A stretch of 64,000 nt of DNA from CAJOLV01 sp045631885. Lineage in GTDB: Bacteria; Bacillota_I; Bacilli_A; RFN20; CAG-826. Numbering within the stretch: the stretch's first letter is position 1; each line of letters starts with the position of its first letter. The notes below the pieces were generated by a model. That model saw nothing but the letters and a program-made list of their open reading frames with translations. It made no database searches and was not told where the DNA came from. Shown here piece after piece: positions 9,167 through 17,399 of the stretch. The position numbers were made by a program, and so were the translations under genes. The DNA lies in the NCBI GenBank assembly GCA_045631885.1, contig JAZQVN010000015.1, positions 8,992-72,991 of the forward strand, read 5' to 3'.

Positions 9167-10270
9167 CTATTTTGTAAAATAATTTTCTATAATATCAGCG
9201 ATTTTTACGCAAGCAAATCCATCACCATAAGGATTTGAGGATTTTGACATTTTTTCATATTGGTCCTTATTATCAAGGAGATTTTTGAATTCTTTATAAA
9301 TCCGCTCTTCGGAGGTACCAACTAATTTTAAGGTACCTGCGTCTATTCCTTCTGGTCTTTCAGTAGTATCCCTCATCACTAGAACTGGTTTACCCAAAGA
9401 AGGAGCTTCTTCTTGAATACCACCACTATCGGTTAAAATCAAATAGCTTCTCGCCATAAAATTGTGAAAATCCAAAACATCCAACGGATCAATGAGTCTA
9501 ATTCTTTCGTTATTTCCCAATTCCTCATCGGCAGCTTTTCTAACAACCGGATTTAGATGAATTGGATATAAGACCTTAACATCGGGATACTCTTCGACTA
9601 TTCTCCTTATTGCTCTGAACATTCTATGCATCGGTTGACCAAGATTTTCTCTTCGGTGAGCAGTAAGCAATATCAATCTATAACCCCTTGCCCATTCAAG
9701 ATGATCATTAAAATAGTTGCTTTTCACGGTTGTTTTCAATGCATCGATTGCAGTGTTCCCGGTAACGAAAATGGTTTTTTCATCTTTTCCCTCATTAATA
9801 AGGTTTTGTTTGGATAAATTGGTTGGTGCAAAATTAAATCTTGCAATAATACTGACCGCCTCGCGATTAAACTCTTCTGGATAGGGAGAATAAATGTTGT
9901 AGGTTCTCAACCCAGCTTCAACATGGCCTACGGGTATTTGCAAATAATAACAAGCTAGAGCCACGGTGAACGTGGTTGATGTGTCTCCATGCACTAAAAC
10001 GATATCTGGTTTTTCATTTTCAAGAACATCTTTAATTTTATTAAGAATGTTGGCTGTGATATCGAATAAAGTTTGGCCACTTTTCATAATTGATAAATCG
10101 TATTCAGGCACCACGCCAAATGTAGATAAAACCTGATCCAACATTTGTCTATGTTGACCCGTCACGCAAACAATCGTTTTAATATTGGTCCTTGATCTTA
10201 ATTCATTAACTAGCGGACACATTTTTATAGCTTCTGGTCTTGTTCCAAAGGCAACCAATACTTTTTTCAT
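9167..10270 (-). CDS. wecB: UDP-N-acetylglucosamine 2-epimerase (non-hydrolysing)
   Basis: The 367-residue enzyme interconverts UDP-GlcNAc and UDP-ManNAc, feeding ManNAc-type sugars into surface polysaccharides. Family signatures are GTRPEAIK at the N terminus, VHGDTSTT, HVEAGLRT, LTAHRRENLG, and TDSGGIQEEAPSLG near residue 285. The start at 10270 is chosen because AGGGGAGATAAT precedes that ATG and the reading agrees with family length; an in-frame ATG at 10294 lies inside the upstream gene. It is one base away from the sugar-phosphate transferase gene, indicating one transcript. Confidence 0.95.
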   Translation of the reverse strand: MKKVLVAFGTRPEAIKMCPLVNELRSRTNIKTIVCVTGQHRQMLDQVLSTFGVVPEYDLSIMKSGQTLFDITANILNKIKDVLENEKPDIVLVHGDTSTTFTVALACYYLQIPVGHVEAGLRTYNIYSPYPEEFNREAVSIIARFNFAPTNLSKQNLINEGKDEKTIFVTGNTAIDALKTTVKSNYFNDHLEWARGYRLILLTAHRRENLGQPMHRMFRAIRRIVEEYPDVKVLYPIHLNPVVRKAADEELGNNERIRLIDPLDVLDFHNFMARSYLILTDSGGIQEEAPSLGKPVLVMRDTTERPEGIDAGTLKLVGTSEERIYKEFKNLLDNKDQYEKMSKSSNPYGDGFACVKIADIIENYFTK

Positions 10271-10271
10271 A

Positions 10272-10871
10272 TTATCTCCCCTTTGCAGCTCCAAAAGCTT
10301 TTAGAAATGTATATGCAAAAATTTTGATATCCCACCACAAAGAAAAGTGGTCTAAATAGATTTTATCGTACATGGCTTTTGTTTCAGGATCTAGCTCACC
10401 GCGTTTATGTATTTGAGCGTATCCGCTTAATCCGGGTCTTAATGCTATTGAGCCATTTTCTTTACGTAAATTTATTGTTATAACATCATAATCGTTAACA
10501 TCAATAAGTGGTCTAGGACCAATAAACGCCATTTGACCGACAAAAATATTAAAAAGTTGTAATGTTTCATCGATAGAAGTGACTCTTAAAAATTTACCAA
10601 ATCCAGTAACGTGTTCTTGAACACCTTTATCTTGGCTTGACATATGCGGATCAGCATCTAGTTTCATGGTTCTAAATTTTAAACAGATGAAAGCTTTTCC
10701 ATTCCTGCCAATTCTATGTCTATTAAAGAAAGGGTGACCTTTAGTAACAATAGCATTAACCGGTAAAACCCACCACCAGAGTAAAGCAAAACAAACAATG
10801 ATTCCAATAATAGAACCAAGTATTCCTATCAATCTTTTAAATGGAAGATATATCTTTTGGCTTGTTCTCAT
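10272..10871 (-). CDS. Undecaprenyl-phosphate sugar phosphotransferase (initiating transferase)
   Basis: A 199-residue member of the bacterial sugar transferase family (PF02397; the short WbaP/PglC/EpsL type). It has one N-terminal hydrophobic segment, a basic KFRTMK motif, SIDETLQLFNIFVGQM, IGPRP and RPGLSGYAQ, all diagnostic. The enzyme transfers a sugar-1-phosphate to undecaprenyl phosphate, the first committed step of lipid-linked repeat-unit assembly. It is the first gene of the minus-strand operon with the epimerase and GT2 gene. Confidence 0.93.
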   Translation of the reverse strand: MRTSQKIYLPFKRLIGILGSIIGIIVCFALLWWWVLPVNAIVTKGHPFFNRHRIGRNGKAFICLKFRTMKLDADPHMSSQDKGVQEHVTGFGKFLRVTSIDETLQLFNIFVGQMAFIGPRPLIDVNDYDVITINLRKENGSIALRPGLSGYAQIHKRGELDPETKAMYDKIYLDHFSLWWDIKIFAYTFLKAFGAAKGR

Positions 10872-10882
10872 AATTTGATTTT

Positions 10883-10918
10883 ACTATACACAGTCTTATA
10901 AATATATTTATTAAGACT
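10883..10918 (-). promoter_or_regulatory. Possible promoter with overlapping palindrome upstream of sugar transferase gene
   Basis: A near-perfect inverted repeat (arms AGTCTTA and TAAGACT around the palindrome TAAATATATTTA, with a one-base offset) occupies 10892-10918. A TATAGT -10-like hexamer on the minus strand sits at 10883-10888, so the palindrome would cover the -35 region. This layout fits an operator, but a weak hairpin is an alternative reading. Confidence 0.35.
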
Positions 10919-10983
10919 ATGCGGGAAATATACCACAATAAAAAGGATAAGTAAAAGAAAAAGATTATATTCATTCTGTCTCA

Positions 10984-11021
10984 AAATAAAAATAATGTAT
11001 ACTTACAAAAGTATACATTAT
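10984..11021 (-). terminator. Terminator of the tRNA operon
   Basis: Directly after the tRNA-Leu CCA end on the minus strand there is a perfect hairpin (AATAATGTATACTT paired with AAGTATACATTATT around TTGT) followed by a U-rich tail. Confidence 0.9.
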
Positions 11022-11106
11022 TGGTGCGCCTAGCAGGAATCGAACCTGTACTCCTCTCGGAACTAGATCCTAAGTCTAGCGCGTCTGCCAGTTCCGCCAT
11101 AGGCGC
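11022..11106 (-). tRNA. tRNA-Leu (anticodon TAG)
   Basis: The minus-strand sequence folds as a class II tRNA: acceptor GCGCCTA pairs with TAGGCGC, the anticodon stem CTAGA/TCTAG encloses CTTAGGA with anticodon TAG, there is a long variable arm, and the T-loop is GGTTCGAATCC. The CCA end is encoded. It is the distal gene of the operon. Confidence 0.97.
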
Positions 11107-11149
11107 AATTTAAAAGGGACCGATTTCTCGATCCCTTAATAATTCCTTC

Positions 11150-11225
11150 TGGTGCCGTCTATCGGAATCGAACCAACAACCTATCGATTACAAATCGATT
11201 GCTCTGCCAATTGAGCTAAGACGGC
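11150..11225 (-). tRNA. tRNA-Thr (anticodon TGT)
   Basis: A 76-base cloverleaf on the minus strand: acceptor GCCGTCT with AGACGGC, anticodon stem ATCGA/TCGAT around TTTGTAA (anticodon TGT), T-loop GGTTCGATTCC and encoded CCA. Confidence 0.97.
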
Positions 11226-11228
11226 CTG

Positions 11229-11303
11229 TGGTGGACACTACAGGGATCGAACCTGTGACCTCTTCCGTGTGAAGGAAGCGTTCTCCCGCTGAACTAAGTG
11301 TCC
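11229..11303 (-). tRNA. tRNA-Val (anticodon CAC)
   Basis: A 75-base cloverleaf on the minus strand: acceptor GGACACT with AGTGTCC, anticodon stem CTTCC/GGAAG around TTCACAC (anticodon CAC), T-loop GGTTCGATCCC and encoded CCA. It lies only 3 bases from tRNA-Thr and is promoter-proximal. Confidence 0.96.
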
Positions 11304-11321
11304 AGAAGTGGACGCTAAAAA

Positions 11322-11350
11322 ATAATATCAAAGTAGTATTTTGTTTTCAA
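11322..11350 (-). promoter_or_regulatory. Promoter of the tRNA-Val-Thr-Leu operon
   Basis: On the minus strand TTGAAA (11345-11350) is separated by 17 bases from TATTAT (11322-11327), placing transcription start just upstream of tRNA-Val. Confidence 0.8.
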
Positions 11351-11468
11351 TAGAAAATAATAAGACTTAAATCTTTGCCACATCAATGTACAAATGAGGC
11401 GAGAGAACATCAACTTTTTAATAACTGTATTTTTTACTATTAGCGAAAAAAGATATCCAAAAAAGAAA

Positions 11469-12152
11469 TTATTTATCTTTTGAGTTCAAAAACTTAATGA
11501 AATCAAAATTGTTTAGAATTTTTCTCCAAGTAATTACTTTCCCAGGACTATAAAGTAACCAAGCGTATTCCTTGCATTGAATTGGCTTATCAATTATTTG
11601 CTCATTTTCAAATCCGTATTTTTTATCAACAAGGATTACCTTTTTATATTCAATAGAATTCCAATCATTAACCAGCTCATTCGTTAATGTGGAAGTCTCT
11701 ATTGGGTAGCAAAAAGTTGATACCACGAATAAATTATCCCAGTTTATCCTCGACTTTCTTTCTTCCCACTTTGTGGCTGCATCTTTAAATGTTTTATAAT
11801 GCATAAAGTTGATTCTTATTGGTCTACAATAGCATCCATCAGTAGATGGATAAAGAAGGCCGACTGGATAATTTGTGTTTGCATCAATCATCTCAACTAG
11901 ATTCCCTTTTAAGTAGTCGTGTAAATGCAAACAAAATTGATTAAAATCGTCCGGTGTAAAAAACAGATTGATTGTGGGTGTGAGAAATTTTAATTTTAAT
12001 TGATTATATATTATTCCTCCAACACAATCTCTTGAAATAATCGTAAAGTTTTTGTTGTTATTCCGGATTCTATAGAAAAATCTACTTACGGCATTGATAC
12101 TTTTTTTAAAAGCCATAACTGTTTTATTTATAATTATTTTTATGAGTTTCAT
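11469..12152 (-). CDS. DUF1919 family protein (exopolysaccharide-associated)
   Basis: The 227-residue product matches the pattern I know for DUF1919 proteins: an NFTIISRDCVGGIIYNQL segment near residue 35, TPTINLFFTPDDFNQFC, then YPVGLL and a FVVSTFCYPIE stretch. DUF1919 proteins are often encoded in exopolysaccharide loci and some resemble acyl or glycosyl modifying enzymes, but no activity is established to my knowledge. It stands alone between the tRNA operon and the CotH-like gene, on the same strand as the latter. Confidence 0.75.
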   Translation of the reverse strand: MKLIKIIINKTVMAFKKSINAVSRFFYRIRNNNKNFTIISRDCVGGIIYNQLKLKFLTPTINLFFTPDDFNQFCLHLHDYLKGNLVEMIDANTNYPVGLLYPSTDGCYCRPIRINFMHYKTFKDAATKWEERKSRINWDNLFVVSTFCYPIETSTLTNELVNDWNSIEYKKVILVDKKYGFENEQIIDKPIQCKEYAWLLYSPGKVITWRKILNNFDFIKFLNSKDK

Positions 12153-12217
12153 ATCTCTAATCTAATAATAAAAATATGGATAATCAAGCATTCTTTAAAT
12201 AAAATAACTGTATCGAA

Positions 12218-13879
12218 TTAAACCTTTGTTTTTTTGACGTTCGCATAGGAAGCAAATGTATCATTATCTTCCCCAGCGTAAGATATATCAATACTTGGAG
12301 CGATACCTTCGAATTGTTTTGTAAATAAATCAAATCTAGTCGTATCTAAGTATTTATTCGCATATTCAATACAATATTGATGGAATTGATCTTTACATGG
12401 TTGATAGACAGTGTATGAGTTATTACTCCCACCAGTGAGGAATCTTAACACTAATGGGCATTTATTAAAGCCGTCATAACCCATGCCGTAAGGGTCATCC
12501 CAACCGACATTCTTTAAATCTTTATCCCAACTATTTCTAATACCTAAACATCTATCGTTGTCATATGGTAAGAACAAGGCTTTGCCTTCGTTATTAAAAT
12601 ATAGATAATAATTGTTCGCATTATTTCTTAAATCATCTGGTAAACCAAATACCCAGCATAACGCAGAATACTTTAAGAAATTATCAATATCCATATAATT
12701 CAACATATTGTTGTAATACATTTCTGGTGTATATCCATCTTGATTCTGTTTTAATTTCACATTATTAATAAATGTTTTAATCACGGACATATCGGATTTC
12801 TTCTCATTAGTTTTTAATCCATATGTTGGACGGAAGTTCACTCCCTCAACACCTAGATTATCTATATTAGTTAAATCCGCGGGAGTGTTTTGATATAAGC
12901 ATTTATATAAATCACCAGAATCATCATCCGGTAAGACTTTCTTTATTAATTGTTTATCTACAGATTCATATACTTCATAGATCATCTTACGAGAATCTAC
13001 TTCACTCTTAAGAGTGACTTCAACTAGATTTGAATGCTGGGCTAAAACACCTTCATTCCTAAAAGCGTCAAGCACATATAATTCTTTAGTAAATGTTCCA
13101 TCACAGTTTCGATTCCATTTGAAATCTAATTTCTTCATCTTGCCAAACTTACGGTCATCTCTATCCGCTTTCTTATCTTTATTAGTCCAAGATTTAACAT
13201 AATAGTCATTATCTTCTACATCATCAAAAGTTTGACCAAAGTTAAGTTTAAAATGGAAATTCTCTCCAGGATTAAAATAGCCATTACTATTAATAAAGTT
13301 AGTGTTACGAGAAGTATTACCTCTCATTCTCGCGCCTACTTCATAATATGTCGCTTCTTTACCATCGATATTAATTTTCATCGTGCAAGGATGATACATT
13401 TCATTTTTTACATAATTGCTATTGTTCCATCCTGGATCACCATATTCAGCGAGTTTTAATAAAGATTGATTAGAAAAACTTAATTCAATAGATATCTTCT
13501 TACCATAGGTAAAGAAAGCGTTAAATAATTTATTTCCTGATGGGAAACCTTCATCAATTACATCATCTAAATGGTTTTGATCAGGTGTCTCATCTTTAGA
13601 TGGCTCTGGTTCAGGGTCAGTATTACCTGGATCAACCGGATCATTTTGCCCTGGATCTGGATCTACAGGATCAGTTGGTTCTGTTGGATCTTCTGGATCA
13701 GCAGGGTCTACAGGGTCAGAAGGCTCGGTTGGATCTCCTGGTTCTGCAGGTTCTGTTGGGTCGTTGCCACTACCACCAGAATTATTTCCGTTATTATTGT
13801 TATTATTTGGGCTAAAACTAATATCACACGCGGTGATAAATGGTATTAAAGTTAGAAGAGTTAATAATTTCTTTTTCAT
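12218..13879 (-). CDS. CotH-like protein kinase-fold lipoprotein
   Basis: The 553-residue protein begins with a lipoprotein signal (MKKKLLTLLTLIPFITAC; lipobox ITAC, predicted lipid on Cys18). A long low-complexity linker of PxDPxxP-type repeats follows (about residues 40-100). The globular part fits the CotH family: GARMRGNTSR, and LPYDNDRCLG with the Asp residues that bind metal in CotH kinases. CotH proteins phosphorylate surface or coat proteins. There is no strong ribosome binding site; TATAAT ends only 9 bases before the ATG, so the mRNA may be leaderless. Spore context is absent, so a surface role is more likely. Confidence 0.85.
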   Translation of the reverse strand: MKKKLLTLLTLIPFITACDISFSPNNNNNNGNNSGGSGNDPTEPAEPGDPTEPSDPVDPADPEDPTEPTDPVDPDPGQNDPVDPGNTDPEPEPSKDETPDQNHLDDVIDEGFPSGNKLFNAFFTYGKKISIELSFSNQSLLKLAEYGDPGWNNSNYVKNEMYHPCTMKINIDGKEATYYEVGARMRGNTSRNTNFINSNGYFNPGENFHFKLNFGQTFDDVEDNDYYVKSWTNKDKKADRDDRKFGKMKKLDFKWNRNCDGTFTKELYVLDAFRNEGVLAQHSNLVEVTLKSEVDSRKMIYEVYESVDKQLIKKVLPDDDSGDLYKCLYQNTPADLTNIDNLGVEGVNFRPTYGLKTNEKKSDMSVIKTFINNVKLKQNQDGYTPEMYYNNMLNYMDIDNFLKYSALCWVFGLPDDLRNNANNYYLYFNNEGKALFLPYDNDRCLGIRNSWDKDLKNVGWDDPYGMGYDGFNKCPLVLRFLTGGSNNSYTVYQPCKDQFHQYCIEYANKYLDTTRFDLFTKQFEGIAPSIDISYAGEDNDTFASYANVKKTKV

Positions 13880-13901
13880 AATGATATCATTATATCAAGA
13901 T

Positions 13902-14588
13902 ATGAAGAACTCAGTGAAAAAAGGTGATAAAGGTGAACAAGCAGTAATCGATACTTTAAATTTATTTAAAGACGATTATTTCTTAATCAATAACTTGATT
14001 CTAATTGGGGATAATAATGTCTCACATCAATTTGACCATATCTTAATTAGACCTAATGGAGTCTTTATTATCGAAACAAAAAACTACTTCGGAAAGATAA
14101 CTGGAAAATTAGAAGATACAATGTGGAATAAGACTTATCCAAGAAAAGGTAAGATTGTATCTGAAAAGTTCATGAATCCAGTGAAACAAAATAACGCGCA
14201 CGTGCGATATATTAAAAAGATTATAGGGAAAGATATTTCTCTAGTTAACATCGTGGTATTTGTGAACAACGATGTATCTCATTTAGGGATATACACTGTG
14301 GTCAATTTAGAACAACTATATAACCGTATCTATTTATGGGAAAATGATAAGCCATTATCACATAATCAAATGGTCAATATTTATAACCTATTATTATCCT
14401 TAGAAGCGGATATCCAAAGTGAAGATCATGTCTCAAATATCAAAGAGTTAAAGAAGTTACAAAGAGAAAAAAGACAAGATATGATTCTAGTCATTGAAAA
14501 AGGACTATGTCCTATCTGTGGGAACAAAGTTAAAATGAATAAAAACATCTATACTTGTCCAGTATGTAAATACACATTAAAAGTCTAA
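13902..14588 (+). CDS. NERD domain protein with C-terminal zinc ribbon
   Basis: The 228-residue product has a NERD (nuclease-related) domain over roughly residues 10-130: GDKGEQAVIDTL, FDHILIRPNGVFIIETKNY with the Asp and Glu-x-Lys catalytic pattern. It ends with a four-Cys zinc ribbon (CPICG and CPVC). The starts at 13881 and 13902 are both possible and neither has a clear ribosome binding site; I chose 13902. NERD proteins are presumed nucleases or DNA-processing factors of unknown substrate. It is divergent from the CotH-like gene. Confidence 0.85.
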   Translation: MKNSVKKGDKGEQAVIDTLNLFKDDYFLINNLILIGDNNVSHQFDHILIRPNGVFIIETKNYFGKITGKLEDTMWNKTYPRKGKIVSEKFMNPVKQNNAHVRYIKKIIGKDISLVNIVVFVNNDVSHLGIYTVVNLEQLYNRIYLWENDKPLSHNQMVNIYNLLLSLEADIQSEDHVSNIKELKKLQREKRQDMILVIEKGLCPICGNKVKMNKNIYTCPVCKYTLKV

Positions 14589-14610
14589 CCCACTTTGATA
14601 AGATAGTTAA

Positions 14611-14637
14611 AAGGTGAGAGTAATTCTCACTTTTTTG
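14611..14637 (+). terminator. Terminator after NERD gene
   Basis: GTGAGA and TCTCAC arms around GTAAT followed by six T residues. Confidence 0.85.
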
Positions 14638-14705
14638 TCATATATAGGCTTATTTTGTAAATATTTGTTTACAAAGAAGTAAATATGTATAAAATATAAG
14701 GCATT

Positions 14706-15899
14706 ATGAATTTTATTTTTATTTCACCAAACTTTCCTACGATATATTCCCACTTCATTAAAGCTTTAAAAGATAGAGGTGTTACAGTCATCGGTATCGG
14801 TGATGAACACTTCGAAGTCTTAAACTCAGAATTAAAAGAGAATTTAACTGAATATTGTTTCTGTTCTGATATTGGTAATCTTCAATGGATGAAAAACACT
14901 GTTGATTATATCAAAGCTAAATATGGACCAATTTCTTATTTAGAGAGTAACAATGAATTCTGGCTAGAAAGCGATGCGAAGTTAAGGGAATACGCTGACG
15001 TGATTAACGGATTAAGACCATCCGACATGGAAGCGATTAAATATAAGAGCAAAATGAAGGAAAACTTCATTAATGCCGGTTGTAAAGTCGCGAGATATAT
15101 CCTTGTCGACACAATCGAAAACTCTGAAGCCTTTATTGCAAAAGTCGGTTATCCAGTCTTTGCTAAACCAGATAATGGCGTGGGCGCTGCAGAAACTTAT
15201 AAAATCACTAATCACGATGAATTAGTGAACTTCCATAACACTAAACCAAACACTATCTACATTATGGAAGAATATATCAATGGTTATATTTCATCTTTTG
15301 ATGGAATATGTGATGACCAAAGTAATGTTGTTATCTGCTTCAATGAAATATTCCCAGATCCAATCGCTGAAGTGTTACATAAACAAACAGATGTCTATTA
15401 CTACGCTAATACTGAAATGCCTGATGATTTTAGAGAAATGGGCAAAAGAGTGGTCAAAGCCTTTGGCATTAGAAAAAGATGCTTCCATATTGAATTCTTT
15501 GTTTTAAGACAAGATAAAGAAGGACTAGGTAAAAAAGGTGATGTCATTGCCTTAGAAGTCAATATGCGTTCACCAGGAGGAAACACCCCAGACTTACTCT
15601 GCATGGCGTTAAATGATAATTACTATGGAGTCTACGCTGATGTGATTGTCAATAACTCCACTTCTATCGATATGAATAGAAAGAGAAGCATCGCTATCTC
15701 TGTCGCAAGAAGAAATAAGTTCACTTATCAAAAGAGTGATTCAGAAATTTTTTCTGAATACGCACCATATATCGAACACTTTGGTAACTATAACAAAGAG
15801 ATTTCCGGAGCGATGGGAAATCGTTACTTCTTCGCTAAATTTGATACAGTGGAAGAAGCATTACGCTTCAAAGATGTTGTTCTTACCTATAAAGAATAA
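14706..15899 (+). CDS. ATP-grasp family ligase
   Basis: The 397-residue protein has a Rossmann-like N-terminal lobe followed by an ATP-grasp core: VFAKPDNGVGAAET (phosphate loop), YIMEEYINGYISSFDG, and the metal-binding C-terminal ALEVNMRSPGGNTPDL segment. These enzymes join a carboxylate to an amine or thiol with ATP. The overall layout resembles carbamoyl-phosphate synthase-like and amino-acid ligases of unknown substrate. An AAGG sits a few bases before the start. It appears monocistronic, flanked by terminators. Confidence 0.85.
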   Translation: MNFIFISPNFPTIYSHFIKALKDRGVTVIGIGDEHFEVLNSELKENLTEYCFCSDIGNLQWMKNTVDYIKAKYGPISYLESNNEFWLESDAKLREYADVINGLRPSDMEAIKYKSKMKENFINAGCKVARYILVDTIENSEAFIAKVGYPVFAKPDNGVGAAETYKITNHDELVNFHNTKPNTIYIMEEYINGYISSFDGICDDQSNVVICFNEIFPDPIAEVLHKQTDVYYYANTEMPDDFREMGKRVVKAFGIRKRCFHIEFFVLRQDKEGLGKKGDVIALEVNMRSPGGNTPDLLCMALNDNYYGVYADVIVNNSTSIDMNRKRSIAISVARRNKFTYQKSDSEIFSEYAPYIEHFGNYNKEISGAMGNRYFFAKFDTVEEALRFKDVVLTYKE

Positions 15900-15908
15900 A
15901 ATGGGATG

Positions 15909-15936
15909 CCACTTAATAAGTGGTTTTCTTTTTTTA
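15909..15936 (+). terminator. Terminator after ATP-grasp gene
   Basis: CCACTT and AAGTGG arms around AAT followed by a T-rich tail. Confidence 0.8.
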
Positions 15937-15971
15937 ATTTAATAGTATACTAATCACAGGAGGGTATTATT

Positions 15972-17282
15972 ATGAAAAATACAAAATTATTAGTTCTTAC
16001 TGCATTTACCGCGTTAACTTTAACAGGCTGTGGAAATACAGGTAGCCCAGCCGCATTACCAGGTGGCGGTCAAGAAGTTAATGTCAAAACCGAAGAAGGC
16101 AAAGCGACAATGAAAGCTCGCCTTGAAGGTATGGCAGAAACTTATGAAACGTTCGATTTAACCGCTTTAGGTTTAAAAGTTGAATCAAAAGATATCAACT
16201 TCAACGCGAACGGCAAACTCGAATCTAACTTTGGTAACTTCGAAGGTAAATTAGGCTTAGAAAACTTCGGTGGCAATTTAGAAGTCGCTTTAGGCGAAGC
16301 TCCAGTAGATGAAATGCCATATCTCGGTGCCAGAATTACATTAGGCCAAACAACTGGTAAAGTCGCTTTAGACGGCAAAGTTCAATTAGCTGGTTCTGAA
16401 GACAATAACCCAGTTAAACAATCAATCGATTTATCCGGTGCATTAATGAATGCTTATCTCTATGGAGATAAATTCTATATCGATGGCAGTGACGCAAGTG
16501 TCTTATCTATCGTTGATAGAGCATCTGGATTTGCTAACGGCATCGTCAGTGATTTAGATCTCAACTTAGTGGAAATCGCCGCGCTAGCCAAAATGCTCGG
16601 TTATGATTTATCCGCGATCTTCTCAAAAGACCAAAAGAGTTTTGATTTCAAAAACGCTTATGAAACATACACTAATGGTGGCAAAGGATATATCAAAAGC
16701 TCATTAACAGTTCCATGGATGATGGTCCCACCAATCGTTAAAGCTCTTGTCGGCTCATTAAAAAAAGTTAATGAAGAATCAGGTAAATCCCCAATTGATG
16801 AATTCGTCACAGGATACACCATGTTAGATGAGAAGATCTCTGGATTACAATTCAAAACATATGGTGAAAAAGGATTTGGTTTCCAATTCGATTTATCTAA
16901 AGAAGGCTTAACCACTGCGATTACCGCATTCGCTGAAGAAAACGGAGATGAAGAAGATAAAGCTAACGCTCAAAAAGCTGTTGAAGACATCAATAAATTC
17001 TTCAACAAAATGGATCTTTGCTCTTCCATCTATATTAATGAACAAGGCTTATTAGAAACAATTGCAACATATATTAATGTTGAAGCCAACATCAAATTAG
17101 GTGAAGAAGATTTAGCGGAATCTCCATTAAGTTCTGTTGATTTTGTTCTCACTGCGAAAGAAAACACAAAGATTTCTGTCTGTTATAACGATGCAGTTGA
17201 ACTCAAAATCCCAAGCGCTGAACAATTAGCGACTTATAAAGAAATCGTTCTTCCTGGCCAAAATAACGAAGGCGAAGAATAA
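15972..17282 (+). CDS. Lipoprotein of unknown function
   Basis: I do not recognise a family. The 436-residue product starts with a clear lipoprotein signal (MKNTKLLVLTAFTALTLTGC; lipobox LTGC), a Gly/Pro-rich spacer, then a domain with many short alternating hydrophobic segments, acidic overall, consistent with a beta-rich surface domain. An AGGAGGG site upstream indicates strong translation. It is monocistronic, with terminators on both sides. Base composition resembles the neighbouring genes. Confidence 0.8.
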   Translation: MKNTKLLVLTAFTALTLTGCGNTGSPAALPGGGQEVNVKTEEGKATMKARLEGMAETYETFDLTALGLKVESKDINFNANGKLESNFGNFEGKLGLENFGGNLEVALGEAPVDEMPYLGARITLGQTTGKVALDGKVQLAGSEDNNPVKQSIDLSGALMNAYLYGDKFYIDGSDASVLSIVDRASGFANGIVSDLDLNLVEIAALAKMLGYDLSAIFSKDQKSFDFKNAYETYTNGGKGYIKSSLTVPWMMVPPIVKALVGSLKKVNEESGKSPIDEFVTGYTMLDEKISGLQFKTYGEKGFGFQFDLSKEGLTTAITAFAEENGDEEDKANAQKAVEDINKFFNKMDLCSSIYINEQGLLETIATYINVEANIKLGEEDLAESPLSSVDFVLTAKENTKISVCYNDAVELKIPSAEQLATYKEIVLPGQNNEGEE

Positions 17283-17306
17283 TTCTTATCTAAAACAAAA
17301 GTAATT

Positions 17307-17336
17307 CCCTATGGTTATCCATGGGGTTTTATTTTT
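17307..17336 (+). terminator. Terminator after lipoprotein gene
   Basis: CCCTATGG and CCATGGGG arms around TTAT followed by TTTTATTTTT. Confidence 0.85.
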
Positions 17337-17399
17337 GAAGCATATTCATAGTAATTGCTTCAAATTATGATAAAATACCTACGGAAAAGAGGTGTAAAT

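Noticed and set aside
13571..13849. Plus-strand ORFs over the CotH linker region
   Set aside because: They are mirror frames of the low-complexity Pro/Asp repeat and have no signals of their own.
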